Shown here piece by piece: positions 31,269-42,557 of a stretch of DNA of 64,000 nt. This stretch comes from Apodospora peruviana. Lineage: Eukaryota; Ascomycota; Sordariomycetes; Sordariales; Lasiosphaeriaceae. How positions within the stretch are numbered: the stretch's first letter is position 1; each line of letters opens with the position of its first letter. The translations under genes were made by a program, and so were the position numbers. The notes beneath the pieces were generated by a model. The model was not told the origin of the DNA, searched no databases, and saw nothing but the letters and a program-made list of their open reading frames with translations. The stretch covers positions 930,001-994,000 of the forward strand of contig JAUEDM010000005.1 of assembly GCA_033439685.1 (NCBI GenBank), given 5' to 3'.

Positions 31269-33425
31269 CTAATACACCACCTCCGGCAACGGCTTAAACG
31301 TCGACCAAGCAAGCACGTAATCCTGCGTTTCCCTGAAAAAGATCTTTTGCGCATGGACCCTGACCTTGATCCCATCCTGCGGTATGTACCCAAGCACAAT
31401 CTGTTCGACATTGTTCTGCTGGTCAGGGTCATCTAGCGACCTGCTATTACCCGGCGTTTCCTCTCCTGTGGCTGTGTCCGTCACGAACAGGTTGAGGTTG
31501 TTCTGGATCTGTCGCCCACCGAGATCGTTGTAGACCATGGTGATCTTGAAATGGGTGTGGTTATCGCCATTCGCCAAAGGAGCAGCATCAGCAGCAGGGA
31601 TGACGAACTCGTGCGCTTCGTCTTGTTTCAGCGGGTCGCCGATCATGGCTCCCCCGGATACGGATGGTATTGAAGTAGTACCATTAGGTGAAGCTGGCGG
31701 TTGCCTCGCCATGGCGATCGAAGCGTCAAGATTGACTCTGCCGTGACCCTGGGCGTTGACGGACACACCGGGCAGCGTGTCGGCGCCGTTGATGATGAGG
31801 GCCTTGAGCAGCGCGCCGGGTAGCGGGTTAGGACATTTTTCTCGATGGTGGTCCTGCAAAACTTGGCGGAGGATGGCCGCGCAACCGGCAACGAATGGAA
31901 CCGCCTGGCTCGTGCCGGACCAGGGCCGCCACTTGACTCCGGCCGGCGCATCCTCCGAAGTGGCCGTCTCGCCTTCGAACCGGGCGACCTTGCGCGACAG
32001 CGCGGCGTAGACGTCGGTCCCGGGGGCCACGACGTCGGGCTTGAGCCGGCCTTCGCGCGTCGGCCCCGTGCTGCTCATGGGATTCATCATCTCGTCTACG
32101 CCGTTGGGCCCGCGCTGCGTAGCACCCACGGTGAGCACGTTCTTAGCGCCAGAGTGTAAGCCGACAGTCGGCTGACCGTCAGTGGTCTTGAGGTTATCGT
32201 TGCCAGCGGAAAACAGGACCAGAACGTCAGGGTTCTCGCGGACGAACTTGTCGATGGCCCCGGGGATGTTTCCGTACGCGGGCTGCTCGCGTTTAGAAGT
32301 AATATAGCCGGCGCCCCACGAGTTGGACATGATCCGGGACCCATGGCCGTACGGGACGGCGAACAGGTCGACCAGGTTCGCCGGCACGTCGAAGACCTTT
32401 TCCGTCTTTTTGAACAGCGATTGCACGATGAGCCGGGCGTCCGGGGCGACTCCGCCGACTCGTCCCTTTGTTGTGTTGAAGTGGCTCCCGACCAGGATGC
32501 CGCTGACGTGGGTCCCGTGGCCGTGGGGATCGTCGGCCTGGCCCTGCCGGGCAATGGCGCGGAGGGCGTGGACCTTGCCGGTGAAGGCCGGGTGGCAGTC
32601 GTCCAGGCCTCCGAGGTCGAAGCCGGTGTCGGTGACGGTGACGATCTGACCTTTGCCGCGGTAGGCTGTCTCTTTGTTTTTCCCGCTCATATTGTCGGCA
32701 GCAGTGCTATTAGTTCCAGACCCGGCTGCTCTGTCATCATTGTTGAGAGGGTAATAAGACATCAGTTCCGGCTCCAAGACCTCTTCGATGATGCGAATCC
32801 TGTCGTCCTTGGCCAGCGTTGCGAGCTTCCCGATCTCGACGCAAAGCCGCACTTGGCCGGGAGCAAACTCCATCTCCCCTACTGACACGCCTGATGCTTC
32901 CGCAATGACGTCCTTGAGGCTTTCGAACCCGGCGTCGTCAACCGTCTGATGGGTGAAGATATCGACTTTGATACACTCATGATCATGGGCTGTCGCGTTG
33001 GCCATCAGAGGGGACACAGCCATGCTGGACGTTGTGGTCACCAGAGGAGCCACGGTGGCCTCGATGCTGTAGGTCGTAGTCATCATGGCGGTGGTTTCAA
33101 TCTCCGGAGCCGGTTCTGCCTGCAGGGCGGCAGGGATCTTGAACTTGTTGCGATAGACATCGACTTGCCGCACAAAATCCAGTGCGCGAAGAGGGGCGAG
33201 GTCTTCCGGGAGGTATTCGCAAAGGAAGTTGTTCTCCCCGAGATCTTCTAGTATCTTGACAGAGAGACGCTCCAGCTCGTCCTCCTGCGGGATGCTGAGG
33301 ACATTGTAGAAAGAGATGATGATAAAATCTGTTTTTTTGGCGTCTTGAGCATATTCTCTGTTTGGGTCCTGGACCAATCCGTTGAGCAGGATGGGAACAG
33401 CGTCGGGAGGTGGTTCAGCAGACAT
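31269..33425 (-). CDS. Subtilisin-like serine protease (S8), no signal peptide
   Basis: A single exon of 718 residues. The S8 catalytic domain spans ~255-585 with an intact triad: D266 (VTVTDTGFD), H303 (HGHGTHVSGI) and S506 (SGTSQAVPFVAG). The oxyanion Asn is N409 (SAGND). Residues 1-250 form a long N-terminal region with no secretion leader (MSAEPPPDAVPILLNG) and beta-alpha elements like a pro-domain, so the enzyme is probably intracellular or exported without a classical leader. After the catalytic domain, ~610-718 is a beta-rich jelly-roll-like module (THFKITMVYNDLGG ... LNLFVTDTATGEE ... VRVHAQKIFFRETQDYVLAW). The substrate is unknown. Confidence 0.9.
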   Translation of the reverse strand: MSAEPPPDAVPILLNGLVQDPNREYAQDAKKTDFIIISFYNVLSIPQEDELERLSVKILEDLGENNFLCEYLPEDLAPLRALDFVRQVDVYRNKFKIPAALQAEPAPEIETTAMMTTTYSIEATVAPLVTTTSSMAVSPLMANATAHDHECIKVDIFTHQTVDDAGFESLKDVIAEASGVSVGEMEFAPGQVRLCVEIGKLATLAKDDRIRIIEEVLEPELMSYYPLNNDDRAAGSGTNSTAADNMSGKNKETAYRGKGQIVTVTDTGFDLGGLDDCHPAFTGKVHALRAIARQGQADDPHGHGTHVSGILVGSHFNTTKGRVGGVAPDARLIVQSLFKKTEKVFDVPANLVDLFAVPYGHGSRIMSNSWGAGYITSKREQPAYGNIPGAIDKFVRENPDVLVLFSAGNDNLKTTDGQPTVGLHSGAKNVLTVGATQRGPNGVDEMMNPMSSTGPTREGRLKPDVVAPGTDVYAALSRKVARFEGETATSEDAPAGVKWRPWSGTSQAVPFVAGCAAILRQVLQDHHREKCPNPLPGALLKALIINGADTLPGVSVNAQGHGRVNLDASIAMARQPPASPNGTTSIPSVSGGAMIGDPLKQDEAHEFVIPAADAAPLANGDNHTHFKITMVYNDLGGRQIQNNLNLFVTDTATGEETPGNSRSLDDPDQQNNVEQIVLGYIPQDGIKVRVHAQKIFFRETQDYVLAWSTFKPLPEVVY

Positions 33426-34379
33426 GTTTCTTTATGGTTCAGTCTCTCTTGTGTGGTTGATGGTGTTGAAGAATCTGACACCGAGAAAGTCACCGCTGCA
33501 AGTGGTTCGCGAGAGTCCAGTGAGAAACAGGAGAGCCAAAGAGCGATATTGTTGGCGGATGTGGTTTGGATAATACGCCCCTGTCTAGGTACTGACTGAA
33601 CTCTGAGTCTCGGTATTGGAGGGGTTTCTCCGAGTCAACGGAGAAGTGGCAATAGGCCGATGTCGTGATTCTTGAGTGGGAATCATGTGCTCAAGCAGCG
33701 TGTCCAATTCCGTGCAAAACAGCCGATCCGTACATGAAGCTATTGATGCTCGGAGGGAGTTTGAAATCTAGACCTTGCTCAGCTCATGGCAACACCCGGA
33801 GCTCGTCCAGAAACTCCAAATGCAATCCCCGAAACAGAAGTCGGCTGGAGTTTTGATAAGAGGTAGCTGCGCTAGTGGCAATGTCGAGGTCTCGACCTGC
33901 AGCTGTCAGCTTGAGACTAGCAAAATAGTCACGGTTCTACGCTCCCAAACCGGCTTCGAGCTGCAGCTAAGTGGGAATAGTTTGTATGCCAAATTGAACC
34001 CCCCCGAAACAGCTCTCTTGCATTTCGGGGTCTGACTCCGATAACAGGGCAACTTACATGTCTTAAACGAATAACTCCAGTTACTTAGTGATTTCACTAC
34101 CCTTGATCGCAACTATCTTGCGAGATTATGAGCTTTGCCGTAAACAATTCACGAGGGGTATCAGTTACCGTAGAATGTTGTAGATATTGCCATCGACACT
34201 TGGCACGAGGTACTTCACTCTGCGAGTTCGTTTCGCCCGCGGAAGTCTATAAGTAGGCCTGCCATCTTCCTCTCCAGTCCATTATCTTTGTCCCTCAAGC
34301 ACATCTGATCACTCTTCAAGCAAAACAAAGACATCAAACACACACCCTCCATCACCATAAATAGCATCTCTCACTCACC
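33426..34379. promoter_or_regulatory. Divergent promoter region between subtilase and the 34380 gene
   Basis: No gene seen. A TATAAG word at 34248-34253 stands about 130 bp before the 34380 ATG, followed by a C/A-rich leader. An inverted repeat CCCCGAAA (34002-34009) / TTTCGGGG (34023-34030) lies mid-way. Confidence 0.5.
34002..34030. repeat. 8 bp inverted repeat with 13 bp spacer
   Basis: CCCCGAAA and its exact complement TTTCGGGG, spacer CAGCTCTCTTGCA. The arms carry CCCCG/CGGGG, a word close to fungal stress-response C2H2 sites; function is unproven. Confidence 0.6.
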
Positions 34380-34843
34380 ATGGCCGAAACCGTCTCCGTC
34401 ACCACCAGCTATGAAGTCAGCAAGCCCTCCGAGGGCGAGTACGAGGTCAAGGAAGTCGAGGAAGAGCTCCAGGTCGACCTGAACAGCGGCAACCGCAAGG
34501 AATTCTCGTTCGACGTCAAGATCTTCAGCGTATGTACCCTGTTCAGTCCAGTTTATGACATAGGCCATGATGCTAATTTTACCTTAATTAGTGCGTCGGC
34601 TACTACGATCCCGACACCAGGACCATCGGGGCCTACCCCAAGCTCTTTGGCAAGCAGATCGGAGACGGGTATGCTGCCGGCCTCGATACCGGGCTGCAAA
34701 TCAATATCAGACTTCTTGCCTACAACGGCAGCATCCGGTTCAACAAGGTGGGAGACAAGCTCAGGGCCTACTTGCACCTGAAGCCGCTCCTGCCTTGGGG
34801 AGATTCCATCAACTGGGAGAACGATATTCTCCCCTTGTGGTAG
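34380..34843 (+). CDS. Small hypothetical protein (133 aa), family not recognised
   Basis: Exons 34380-34529 and 34592-34843 flank a 62 bp intron (GTATGT ... TTAG) and give 133 residues. The join reads FDVKIFS-CVGYYDP. The N-terminal third is acidic (SEGEYEVKEVEEELQVDL). The rest is beta-rich: EFSFDVKIFSCVGYYDP, TRTIGAYPKLFGKQIGDGY, TGLQINIRLLAYNGSIRF, and it closes with WENDILPLW. It has no leader, so it is cytosolic. A good TATA box and Kozak-like ACCATGG support a strongly expressed gene. It looks like a single small beta-sandwich protein. I cannot name a family. Confidence 0.75.
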
Positions 34844-35057
34844 TTGGTTGGTATAAAACAGGTGGTGGTTTGAATCGAATTATCTGGCCTGCCTGTTTTC
34901 TCGGTGGAGGTTTGATAATACATACCATCATCAATTTGCAAAATGCTTGAATAAACACAAGGTATCCAGTAAATAGGGAAGCCCTCGTTTCGAAAATAAA
35001 AGCACACGATATCCCAGATTCCAAAGTTAGCCACCATCCTTACCTTAGCTAGAAAAC

Positions 35058-36459
35058 TCAGCTGGTGTCTGTCGCTGGCTTCCTCCCAATGATGAACCGA
35101 TAGCCGGTAATGAGATGCAAGTCCTTGCTCCGGAACTCGTTCTTGACACCCTCCATCAGAATCTGCACCTGCGCCTCCGAGTACGACCACACGCGCGTAA
35201 ACAGGGCCGGCGTGTGCGAGTCGACCGACATTTGCATGTGCACCCTCTCAAAACGGCCGAGTTCCTTGAGGTCCGGCCTTTGCGCCCATGGTCCAATGGG
35301 AATCTGTGCAAACAAACACGTTCATTTAGTCCCCGATCCAAAGTGAGACAAGGTATTGAGGGGAACGTACCCGAATCACCTCCTCATGCACATCCTCAAA
35401 GCCGGCATCAATCATCCACTGCTTATGGTGCTTGGCCACATTGATCTGCTTGCCAAACTTGGAACTCGCCTCGTCAAGTTTGGCGACCCACTCCATCGTC
35501 CAGGGCGCCCTCGCACAACTATCGTCATCGCTGAAAATCCAAGCATCGTACTCTTGCATCTCGACCCAAGCCCCCGGCTTCAGGTGCGCGCGCACCTGCC
35601 CGTAGAACCTCGCCCAGTCGGCGACGGTCCCGCTCAGCGCACGGCCATGAATATAGTCAAACTTCTCGTCGGCGCGATACGTCCACTCGTCTTCATAATC
35701 ATCGACATGGAACCGGCAGTTTTGGGGGACCCATTCCGGTTGGATGGGCGAGAGGTCGATGCCCGAAACAGAAGCCTGGGGCAGCTCGTCGGCCATGTCG
35801 ATGGCCCATATTCCCGTGCCGCAGCCAAGATCGAGAATGCGGAAAGCAGCATCGTCCGGACCGACCGGTACGTCTGAAACAGGGTCAGGCAGCTTGAGGG
35901 GCGCGGTGTAGAGCGCCCCCTTGAGCAACAGGCGCCAGATGTGGTGCTGCAGGTCCAGACGGTCCTGCTCGGCCTCGTCGTTGGGCAGCACGTACTGGCC
36001 TGACCGGTAGGCGTGGTACCGCCGCCCGTTCTCGTACTGGTACTCGACGATGGACGAGGTGATTGACCCTGTACGGCGCGAGGACGTGTCGGACGCGTAG
36101 GCCGAGTCGCCGTCTTCGTTGTCGCCGTCGATCTTTTGAGGAATACTTTGTTAGAGATTGAGATCGGAGGCAAAAGATAGGGAGGTGGAATTAATTACGT
36201 CAACTTCAAGAGGGACGGGCGGAGCTTCGGCCGGTCTGGCTTCGGCTTCAACCGGGGTTTCGATTTCGGCTTCGGCGGCAGCGTCAGCGACATCGGCAGC
36301 AACAGCGGCAGCAACCACGGGTGCGGGTTCTTCAGTCGTGGCGGCCCCGCCCTGTCGATCTCCCGCCGCGGCTTCTTGGTCCGGGCCGGGGACGGGTACG
36401 GTATCAACAGGGTCCTTCGCCGCTGGCCCAGCGGCACTGGTAGGATCGGAGCTACTCAT
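35058..36459 (-). CDS. SAM-dependent methyltransferase, TAM/LaeA-like
   Basis: Three exons, 36459-36199, 36132-35371 and 35303-35058, give 422 residues. Introns are 66 bp (GTAATT...AAAAG) and 67 bp (GTACGT...ACAG). Residues 1-87 are an Ala/Pro/Glu-rich, probably disordered leader. Then come NGRRYHAYRSGQYVLPNDE (~120-140) and QDRLDLQHHIWRLLLKG, both hallmarks of the fungal LaeA-like group. Motif I is ILDLGCGTGIWAIDMADE (186-203), the acidic loop GIDLSPIQPEWVP follows, then a DDYEDEWTY segment and LKPGAWVEMQEYD. LaeA itself controls secondary metabolism and development; most paralogs, including ones this diverged, have unknown substrates. It is divergent from the NmrA-like gene. Confidence 0.88.
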
Positions 36460-37176
36460 CGTGATGTGGATGAATCTGCCGTTGATTGAAGGACGACGGA
36501 TCGACGAACCAGGGATGAGCGGGCGGGGTAAATAGCCGGCTGATGATGACTGTCGTTGGTTAGGGGGTCCAGGTCTAGAAGTGCTTGGGAGGGACTACTA
36601 GTAACTTGTAATCCGTAACATGCAACCTGTAATGCAGTAATTTGATTGCCTCAACCCACCTTGTGGAACGCGTAAATTACGACAAGATCCAGAAGTCGGA
36701 CTAGTTCTGGTCAAGATGGGAACTCGGACAACGTCTTCCTGGCTTCCATCTTATCCCCGACCACAAAGACTGGCGGTCAGTGGTGCCTTGATCGAGCCTA
36801 GGGTGGACGCATCTCGACTAAATTTGAAATCAGAAAGAGGGGTTTTCTGCGAGAAAATCTGCAGTTAGTCAGGGGGGTTCGTTATGCTTCCCCTTATCTT
36901 GCATTTTTCTACCTAGTAATAGTCCCAACCACCCGGATCCCATACCCCCTTCGTTACCTCATCAAAGAAAGATTATGAAATCACACCTGCCTCTTTTCCA
37001 CTCTGCCGCACTCTCGCGTCTTTTATTTCCACTGTTTTTCTTTGTGCTTGTCACAGTAATCTGAGACCGACGCAACCAATCCACTGAAGAGCCAAGAGAA
37101 GCGGAGTTTCGGTAGACAAGCGGCACAGCCAAGCTCCCGGATACGTTCCATTACCAAACAAAGAAAGTGGAGAAAA
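36460..37176. promoter_or_regulatory. Divergent promoter between the methyltransferase and NmrA-like genes
   Basis: 717 bp between start codons with no gene. The methyltransferase side begins with a GATGAATCTGCC leader. No strong TATA box is seen on either side. Confidence 0.45.
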
Positions 37177-38321
37177 ATGCCGGAAAAGAAACTCATCTGC
37201 GTGGTCGGGGCCACCGGCAACCAGGGCGGTTCCGTTGCCCGTCGCTTTCTCCAGGACCCCCGCTTCACCGTCCGTGGCCTGACGCGGAACACGTCGTCCC
37301 CGGCGGCCCAGGCCCTCGCCGCCCTCGGGGCCGAGATGGTCAGCGCCGAGCTGGACGACGTCGAGACGCTCAAGGCCGCTTTTAGGGGGGCCAACCTCAT
37401 CTTCAGCGTCACTCAGTACTGGGAGCCCTTTTTTCGTCCTGACTGCCGCGCCAAGGCCCAGGAGCTTGGCGTAACCTGCCGCCGCTACGCCTACGACGTC
37501 GAGTACCGCCAGGGCAAGAACATCGCCGATGCTGCCGCCACAGTAGTCGACACGCTCGACGAGAATGGTTTCTTAGTGTCGACCCTCAGTCATGCGGGCA
37601 AGTGCACCAAGGGCGCCGTCACCGATCTGTACCACTTCGACTCCAAGGCCGACATCTTTCCGGATTATGTCGACGCCAACTACCCTGCCTTGGCGGCCAA
37701 AATGTCGTGCATTCACACGGGCTACTTCTTCACCAGCTACAACATCCTGCCAGACTCTTACTTTAGCAAAGTACGTGGCCTAACCCCTTTTCTTTGCCTT
37801 CCCCAACCCTTATTTACTCGTGTGCGAAATCAATAGCAACCCGACGGCAGCTTCCAGATGCGCTTCACCACCGCCCCTGACCGGCTTGTCCCGCACCTGG
37901 ACGTCAACGCCGACACGGGCAATTTCGTGTACGCCGTCTCCCAGATGCCACCCGGGAAAGCGTACATGGCTGCCGGGTCGAACATCAGCTGGACCGAGTG
38001 GATCACGCGCTGGGGCAAGGCGACGGGGTCGACGGTGAGCTACAAGCAGATCAGCCACGACGAGATGGTCGCCGACACCCCCGACAAGGACTGCGGTATC
38101 GAGGTGGCGCTGATGTATTCGTATGCTTCGGACCCGGGGTATGATGGCGGTATGGAGCTGTTGACGGCTGAGGATCTTAGAAAGGTGGGTTCTGAGACCG
38201 TCCCCTATGGAGTGTTTGGCTGATCATGAGACTTCTACTCTAGGCGGGCATTGATTGCCCCATGACGACTGCGGACGAGTACTTTGCCAATACTGACTGG
38301 TCGGCCATTCTTGCCAAGTGA
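37177..38321 (+). CDS. NmrA-like / atypical short-chain dehydrogenase-fold protein
   Basis: Exons 37177-37770, 37837-38184 and 38244-38321 give 339 residues. Introns are 66 bp (GTACGT...ATAG) and 59 bp (GTGGGT...CTAG). The joins read YFSK-QPDGSF and DLRK-AGIDCP. The Rossmann dinucleotide motif is VVGATGNQGGSVARRF (residues ~9-24), exactly the NmrA form. It continues with the usual FTVRGLTRNTSSPAAQALAA and ELDDVETLKAAFRGA. NmrA itself is a nitrogen-metabolite repressor that binds NAD(P) without catalysis; many paralogs are reductases. The Tyr-x-x-x-Lys pair of true dehydrogenases is not clear. The role is undecided. Confidence 0.87.
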
Positions 38322-39457
38322 AAGGAAACTGCCGGAAGTCTTGACAGTGTACGTGTGGGGGGGACCATACTTATTTTGGATGACTGATGACGACATGGCG
38401 TCTCTAGAGTATATCTGCTTTTCCATTACCTTCTGGACAATACATATATAGGGCCTATTAGGGAGTCTCCCTTCCGCAATAACGTTTTTGACCTGTTTGT
38501 ATCTAGGTACCTTTTCTATGAAACATGAGTGCATGAGATCATTCAAACCCTATTACTCTTGACAATTCAAGATCACGAGCATGTTCCTGGCCCTGCCTCG
38601 CGCAGTTTCAGTGTGCACACTGACCAAACCAGTCTATTTAAACGACCCCCGTCCCATCCTCGGATGTCTGCCGAAGGTCTGGAAGGAATTATGGCTTCCA
38701 TGAATGACATGAATACAAAAATAGACGACCATGTCCATCAACCAAGTTGGATCACTCGGATGCCCGCCGACGATATCTCCACCCAGATCAACCCGTGCGG
38801 AGATAATTACCCGTAACCAGGCATCTGTATATTGGGGTCCCGGTGATGGCTTGTGTTCCATGGGATCCAGTCAGATTGATGATGTTTACTGGGTTTCTCA
38901 GTTTCTCTTCTCGGAACACATCTACGCTTCGAACAAGATAGTTTTTCCAACCGAGCAGGTCAAACATATTACGCTTCTTACTTGGCATCGGACTTCATTG
39001 GGTAGAGGACCATATACCAACCAACCTGGATATCCACGGACGGGGACGAGTTGCCGAGGGGCTACTCATCCAACCGGACGTTTGCCGTGGACGCTGGGCT
39101 GCCAATGCGACAGCAATTTACCCAGATCGGTATGTTCCGAATAAGCGCTCGCCGCCCCATAGGCCGGAAAAGACCCGGCCCAAAGTGTTGTTTCTATCTA
39201 CCCGATATTGACATTCTGCGATGGTGTGAATGGGGCGATGGCAGTTATGGTATCCTGTTGAATAAGGGGGCGACTAACTGACAGGTAAGTATGACTATGG
39301 CCCATCGCGTCTTATAACCTGGATGAGTTCTTTCTCTTGACTCTATTCTCTGCTGTATTACGTTCTGGTTGCCTATGTTGTACAGGTTGCAGCCTCAAAA
39401 TCTTGTTAGTCCGTTGATCAACAAAGCACACACGACAAACACCAACATCGAATCAGG
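38322..39457. other. Intergenic
   Basis: No convincing gene. A 95-codon frame at 38529-38816 (+) and overlapping frames on both strands lack protein character. The last ~150 bp is the DUF1996 gene leader. Confidence 0.4.
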
Positions 39458-40791
39458 ATGCTCTGGTCCGCTCTCCTCCTGGCCGCCGTGGCCGAGGCCC
39501 AGAACCTCAACGGCCTGAACCACCTGCGGTTCGGATGCTCGCAGATCACGGTCCAGCGCCTGGATCCTCTGGTCAACCCGGGCGAGTTCCCGACGCCGCA
39601 CATGCACCAGGTCGTTGGCGGCAACGCCTTCAACGCCTCGATGCCGTCGACAGACATTTCCAGCATCGCGACCTGTACCACCTGCGGGCCGGCCGAGGAC
39701 TTTTCTAATTACTGGACCGCCAACGTTTATTTCCAAGCGCGCAACGGCAGCTACAAGCGCGTGCCGCAGGTGCCGAACCGCTTCCTGTTTAACGATAAAT
39801 TCACGACGCAGATTGCCGGTGGCATTGTCGTGTACTACATCGCCCCCAAGAAGAACACCGTTACTGCTTTCAAGCCGGTAAGTCCTCACCAGCGGTGACT
39901 GTGGCTCGGACTACTTGGCTTACTTTTGATGGATGTTTGTGCTAGGGCTTCCGCATGTTTGTCGGAGACCCCATGAGGCAAAAGAGTCTCTACAAAATGC
40001 AGAGCTGCTTCCGCTGCTACTCCGGCCCGAACTTCGGCGGAGACGACATGGCGCCCTGCTCCGACTCCAAGCTCGACTTTGAGAGCTTCCCTCCCCGACC
40101 CTGCCCGGGCGGTATCCGATCCAACATTCTTTATCCGACGTGAGTTCTCTTATGACCGGGTTATATAAGACAGGACTAACTATTTGGCAGCTGCTGGGAC
40201 GGCAAGAACCTGGACAGCCCCAACCACAAAGATCACGTCGCCTACCCTACCGCCGGCCCATCGAATTTCCTGTCGACCGGCAACTGCCCCTCCACCCACC
40301 CCGTCAAGATCCCCCAGCTCATGCTCGAGGTACGTTCATTTCTCTTTCCCCCCCCCCCACATTTAAGCGCCAAGAGTAAATACTTACTAAACGGTGATAT
40401 GATAGGTCGTCTGGGACACCACAAAGTTCAACAACAAGGCCGACTGGCCCGCCGATGGCTCGCAGCCTTTTGTCCTCAGCACGGGCGACAAGACGGGCTA
40501 CGGCCAGCACGGCGACTACGTCTTTGGGTGGAAGGGCGACGCCCTGCAGCGCGCCATGGACGCCAACGGCTGCTTCAGTGCTACCTGCGGAAATCTCAAG
40601 TCGCAGGATATTGCTACGGCGAATAAGTGCGGCGTTAAGACCGTCGTCAAGGAGGATGTTGATGGATGTAAGTTCTACCCCATTGCCACCTATGAGAGGG
40701 GATGTGTATGTGAAGAAAGTTGAAAGCTGATGATTTGGTGAAATCATTAGGGTTCGATAAGCTTCCCGGTACGCCCATGGCTGGGAAGTAA
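39458..40791 (+). CDS. Secreted DUF1996-domain protein
   Basis: Five exons, 39458-39877, 39946-40139, 40191-40329, 40406-40667 and 40751-40791, give 351 residues. Introns are 68, 51, 76 and 83 bp, all GT-AG. The joins read AFKP-GFRMF, LYPT-CWDG, LMLE-VVWD and VDGW-FDKLP. A short leader (MLWSALLLAAVAEA) precedes the domain opening HLRFGCSQITVQRLDPLVNP, then PTPHMHQVVGGNAFN, the typical start of DUF1996. Many conserved Cys (CTTCGP, CFRCYSG, ATCGN) suggest a disulphide-rich wall or extracellular protein. The middle reads AYPTAGPSNFLSTGNCPS. No enzymatic role is established for the family. The third intron contains a C9 tract. The downstream WSC gene is on the same strand. Confidence 0.9.
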
Positions 40792-41846
40792 GTTGAGGTA
40801 CAGTCGCGTCTGTTGTTTATGATGACGGGGGGGATGAGGGAGTGGTGGAATATGAAGGGGGGGAGGGGGTTGGTGTGCCTCATGTGCGGTTTTGTCTATA
40901 CCTGTCACTTAGCAGTCACTGTTGTTGCACACCAATGCATGTGAATACTGGCCACCAGGTACTTATTTCACGCGAATTACCATTCTAACTATTTCAGCCT
41001 CCCACAGTCCTGTTGCAACAACCAGGAGCGGCTTCTCCTCGCCCTCCCCGAGATCTACAGGGTGGCCCCTTGTATACGCAGAGCATTGCAACATTTCGTA
41101 TCCTTAAGACCTTAATAAACAGGAAGAAAAAAGAAACTCCAGATGTACATCAATTGCACGTGGCATCTATCAACACTTGGACTGCCCATTGCCGTTGACA
41201 GATGCTTCGGACCTCGCACTTGGTGTTCGACCGGCCGTGCAACCACGGCAATGAGCAACATGCCATCATCAGATCATCCGCAATGTCCACTACTACCATA
41301 ATTCCAACTACCACCTCAAAACCTGATTAAAATCGATGTTCAAGTGCATCATCCACATCGTGTAACTTGGCGTGACCTGGGCTGGGGTATATCAGGGACG
41401 GTTTGATACTGGATGTTGAAAAAGAGTCCTCTTTTGTTTACCTAATAAGGTGGTATTCTAGAAACAGGGTCCTGCTGCGTCATTGTTCGTCCAAGCTGCA
41501 CAGCCCGCGTAATAAATGAACCGAGAATCGCATGAGGCACAGCCTTACAATTCTCGTATGAGTGGAACCGACAATCCACTTGCGGAATCCTACAAGGGGC
41601 CAGTCGAGCGCGAACCCACGGGAATGGACGCCAACAAGCCAATCACATCCGTTCCATAGGCGGGCAAACGATCGTCAAATTTCTAAGAGTTCCCCCCCCC
41701 CCCCCCCCCCCCTTGTCGATTTTCAGGAGTATAAAGATAATCTTTGGCGCCGCGTTACATGTTTCTTTCTACCTTTGCCATCAACGAGATTCAATCTTGA
41801 CCATATCATCAAACACGCTCTTCCCATCAATCAACCTAATAACCAC
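40792..41846. other. Intergenic: DUF1996 3' flank and WSC gene promoter
   Basis: No gene seen. C21 tract at 41692-41712, 134 bp before the WSC gene ATG; the leader ACCACATGATGAAG follows. Confidence 0.4.
41692..41712 (+). repeat. Homopolymer C21
   Basis: Uninterrupted run of 21 C in the promoter of the WSC gene. The length is probably variable or uncertain. Confidence 0.9.
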
Positions 41847-42557
41847 ATGATGAAGTCCACCACCGCGACCGCAACTGCAGCAGCATGGCTCCTCTTCCCC
41901 GTCCTCGCAACGGCGCAGGCCACCACCACCACCACCAGCTCCTCCTCGTCTGAATTAGTTTTCCTCACCGAGCCCACCAACACCGCCAGCAGCAGCTCCG
42001 TCTACCCCACAAGCAGCTTCGAGCCTCTGCCACCCACCACCGGCCAAGACGAATGGAAACCCGTCGGCTGCTTCAAGGCCGATTTGTCGGGCGACAAGAA
42101 CCCTCTGTCTGTCGACGGGACCGGCTTCGTCGGGACGAACAACTTCAACTCGATCGGCGCGTGCGCGGTCGCCTACTGCTCGACCTTCAAGTACGCCGCC
42201 ATGGGCGCCGGAAGCAACTGCTACTGCGCCGACACGATCGATAAACTGAAAGAGAAGTCGGACACGTGCAACACCCCTTGCACGGGATACGATCTGCAGA
42301 TGTGCGGCGGCACCAGCGCGGTCAATGTTCTCGAGAACCCCAATCCCAACCCGGGCGAGGTCAAGACCACGCTTTTGAGTGACCCGACTGGGTCATCGTC
42401 GTCAACAACCACATCGTCGTCGACAACCACATCCTCGTCCTCCTCCTCGTCGTCGACTAGCCCGGCTCCGACGGTCGTCCCCGCGGCCGGTTCGAGTTTT
42501 GCGGTCAAGTCGTGGGCTTGGCTTGTCTCTGGTGTTGGTATTGTCTTTTTCTTGTAG
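41847..42557 (+). CDS. WSC-domain cell-surface protein
   Basis: A single exon of 236 residues; ATG at 41847, with a second ATG at the next codon. The leader is MMKSTTATATAAAWLLFPVL, then ATAQ and a Thr/Ser-rich spacer (~24-55). The WSC domain spans ~72-165: WKPVGCFKADLSGDKNPLS, the Cys-rich core NSIGACAVAYCSTFKYAAMG, then SNCYCADT and LQMCGGTSAVNV. About 45 residues of Ser/Thr-rich stalk follow. The C-terminal hydrophobic segment SWAWLVSGVGIVFFL ends without a basic cytoplasmic tail, which suggests GPI anchoring rather than a Wsc1-type sensor. WSC domains bind glycans or wall components; the ligand here is unknown. Confidence 0.9.
   Translation: MMKSTTATATAAAWLLFPVLATAQATTTTTSSSSSELVFLTEPTNTASSSSVYPTSSFEPLPPTTGQDEWKPVGCFKADLSGDKNPLSVDGTGFVGTNNFNSIGACAVAYCSTFKYAAMGAGSNCYCADTIDKLKEKSDTCNTPCTGYDLQMCGGTSAVNVLENPNPNPGEVKTTLLSDPTGSSSSTTTSSSTTTSSSSSSSSTSPAPTVVPAAGSSFAVKSWAWLVSGVGIVFFL

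Noticed and set aside
38529..38816. 95-codon plus frame downstream of the NmrA-like gene
   Set aside because: Low protein character, overlapped by a minus frame of similar length, no recognisable domain.
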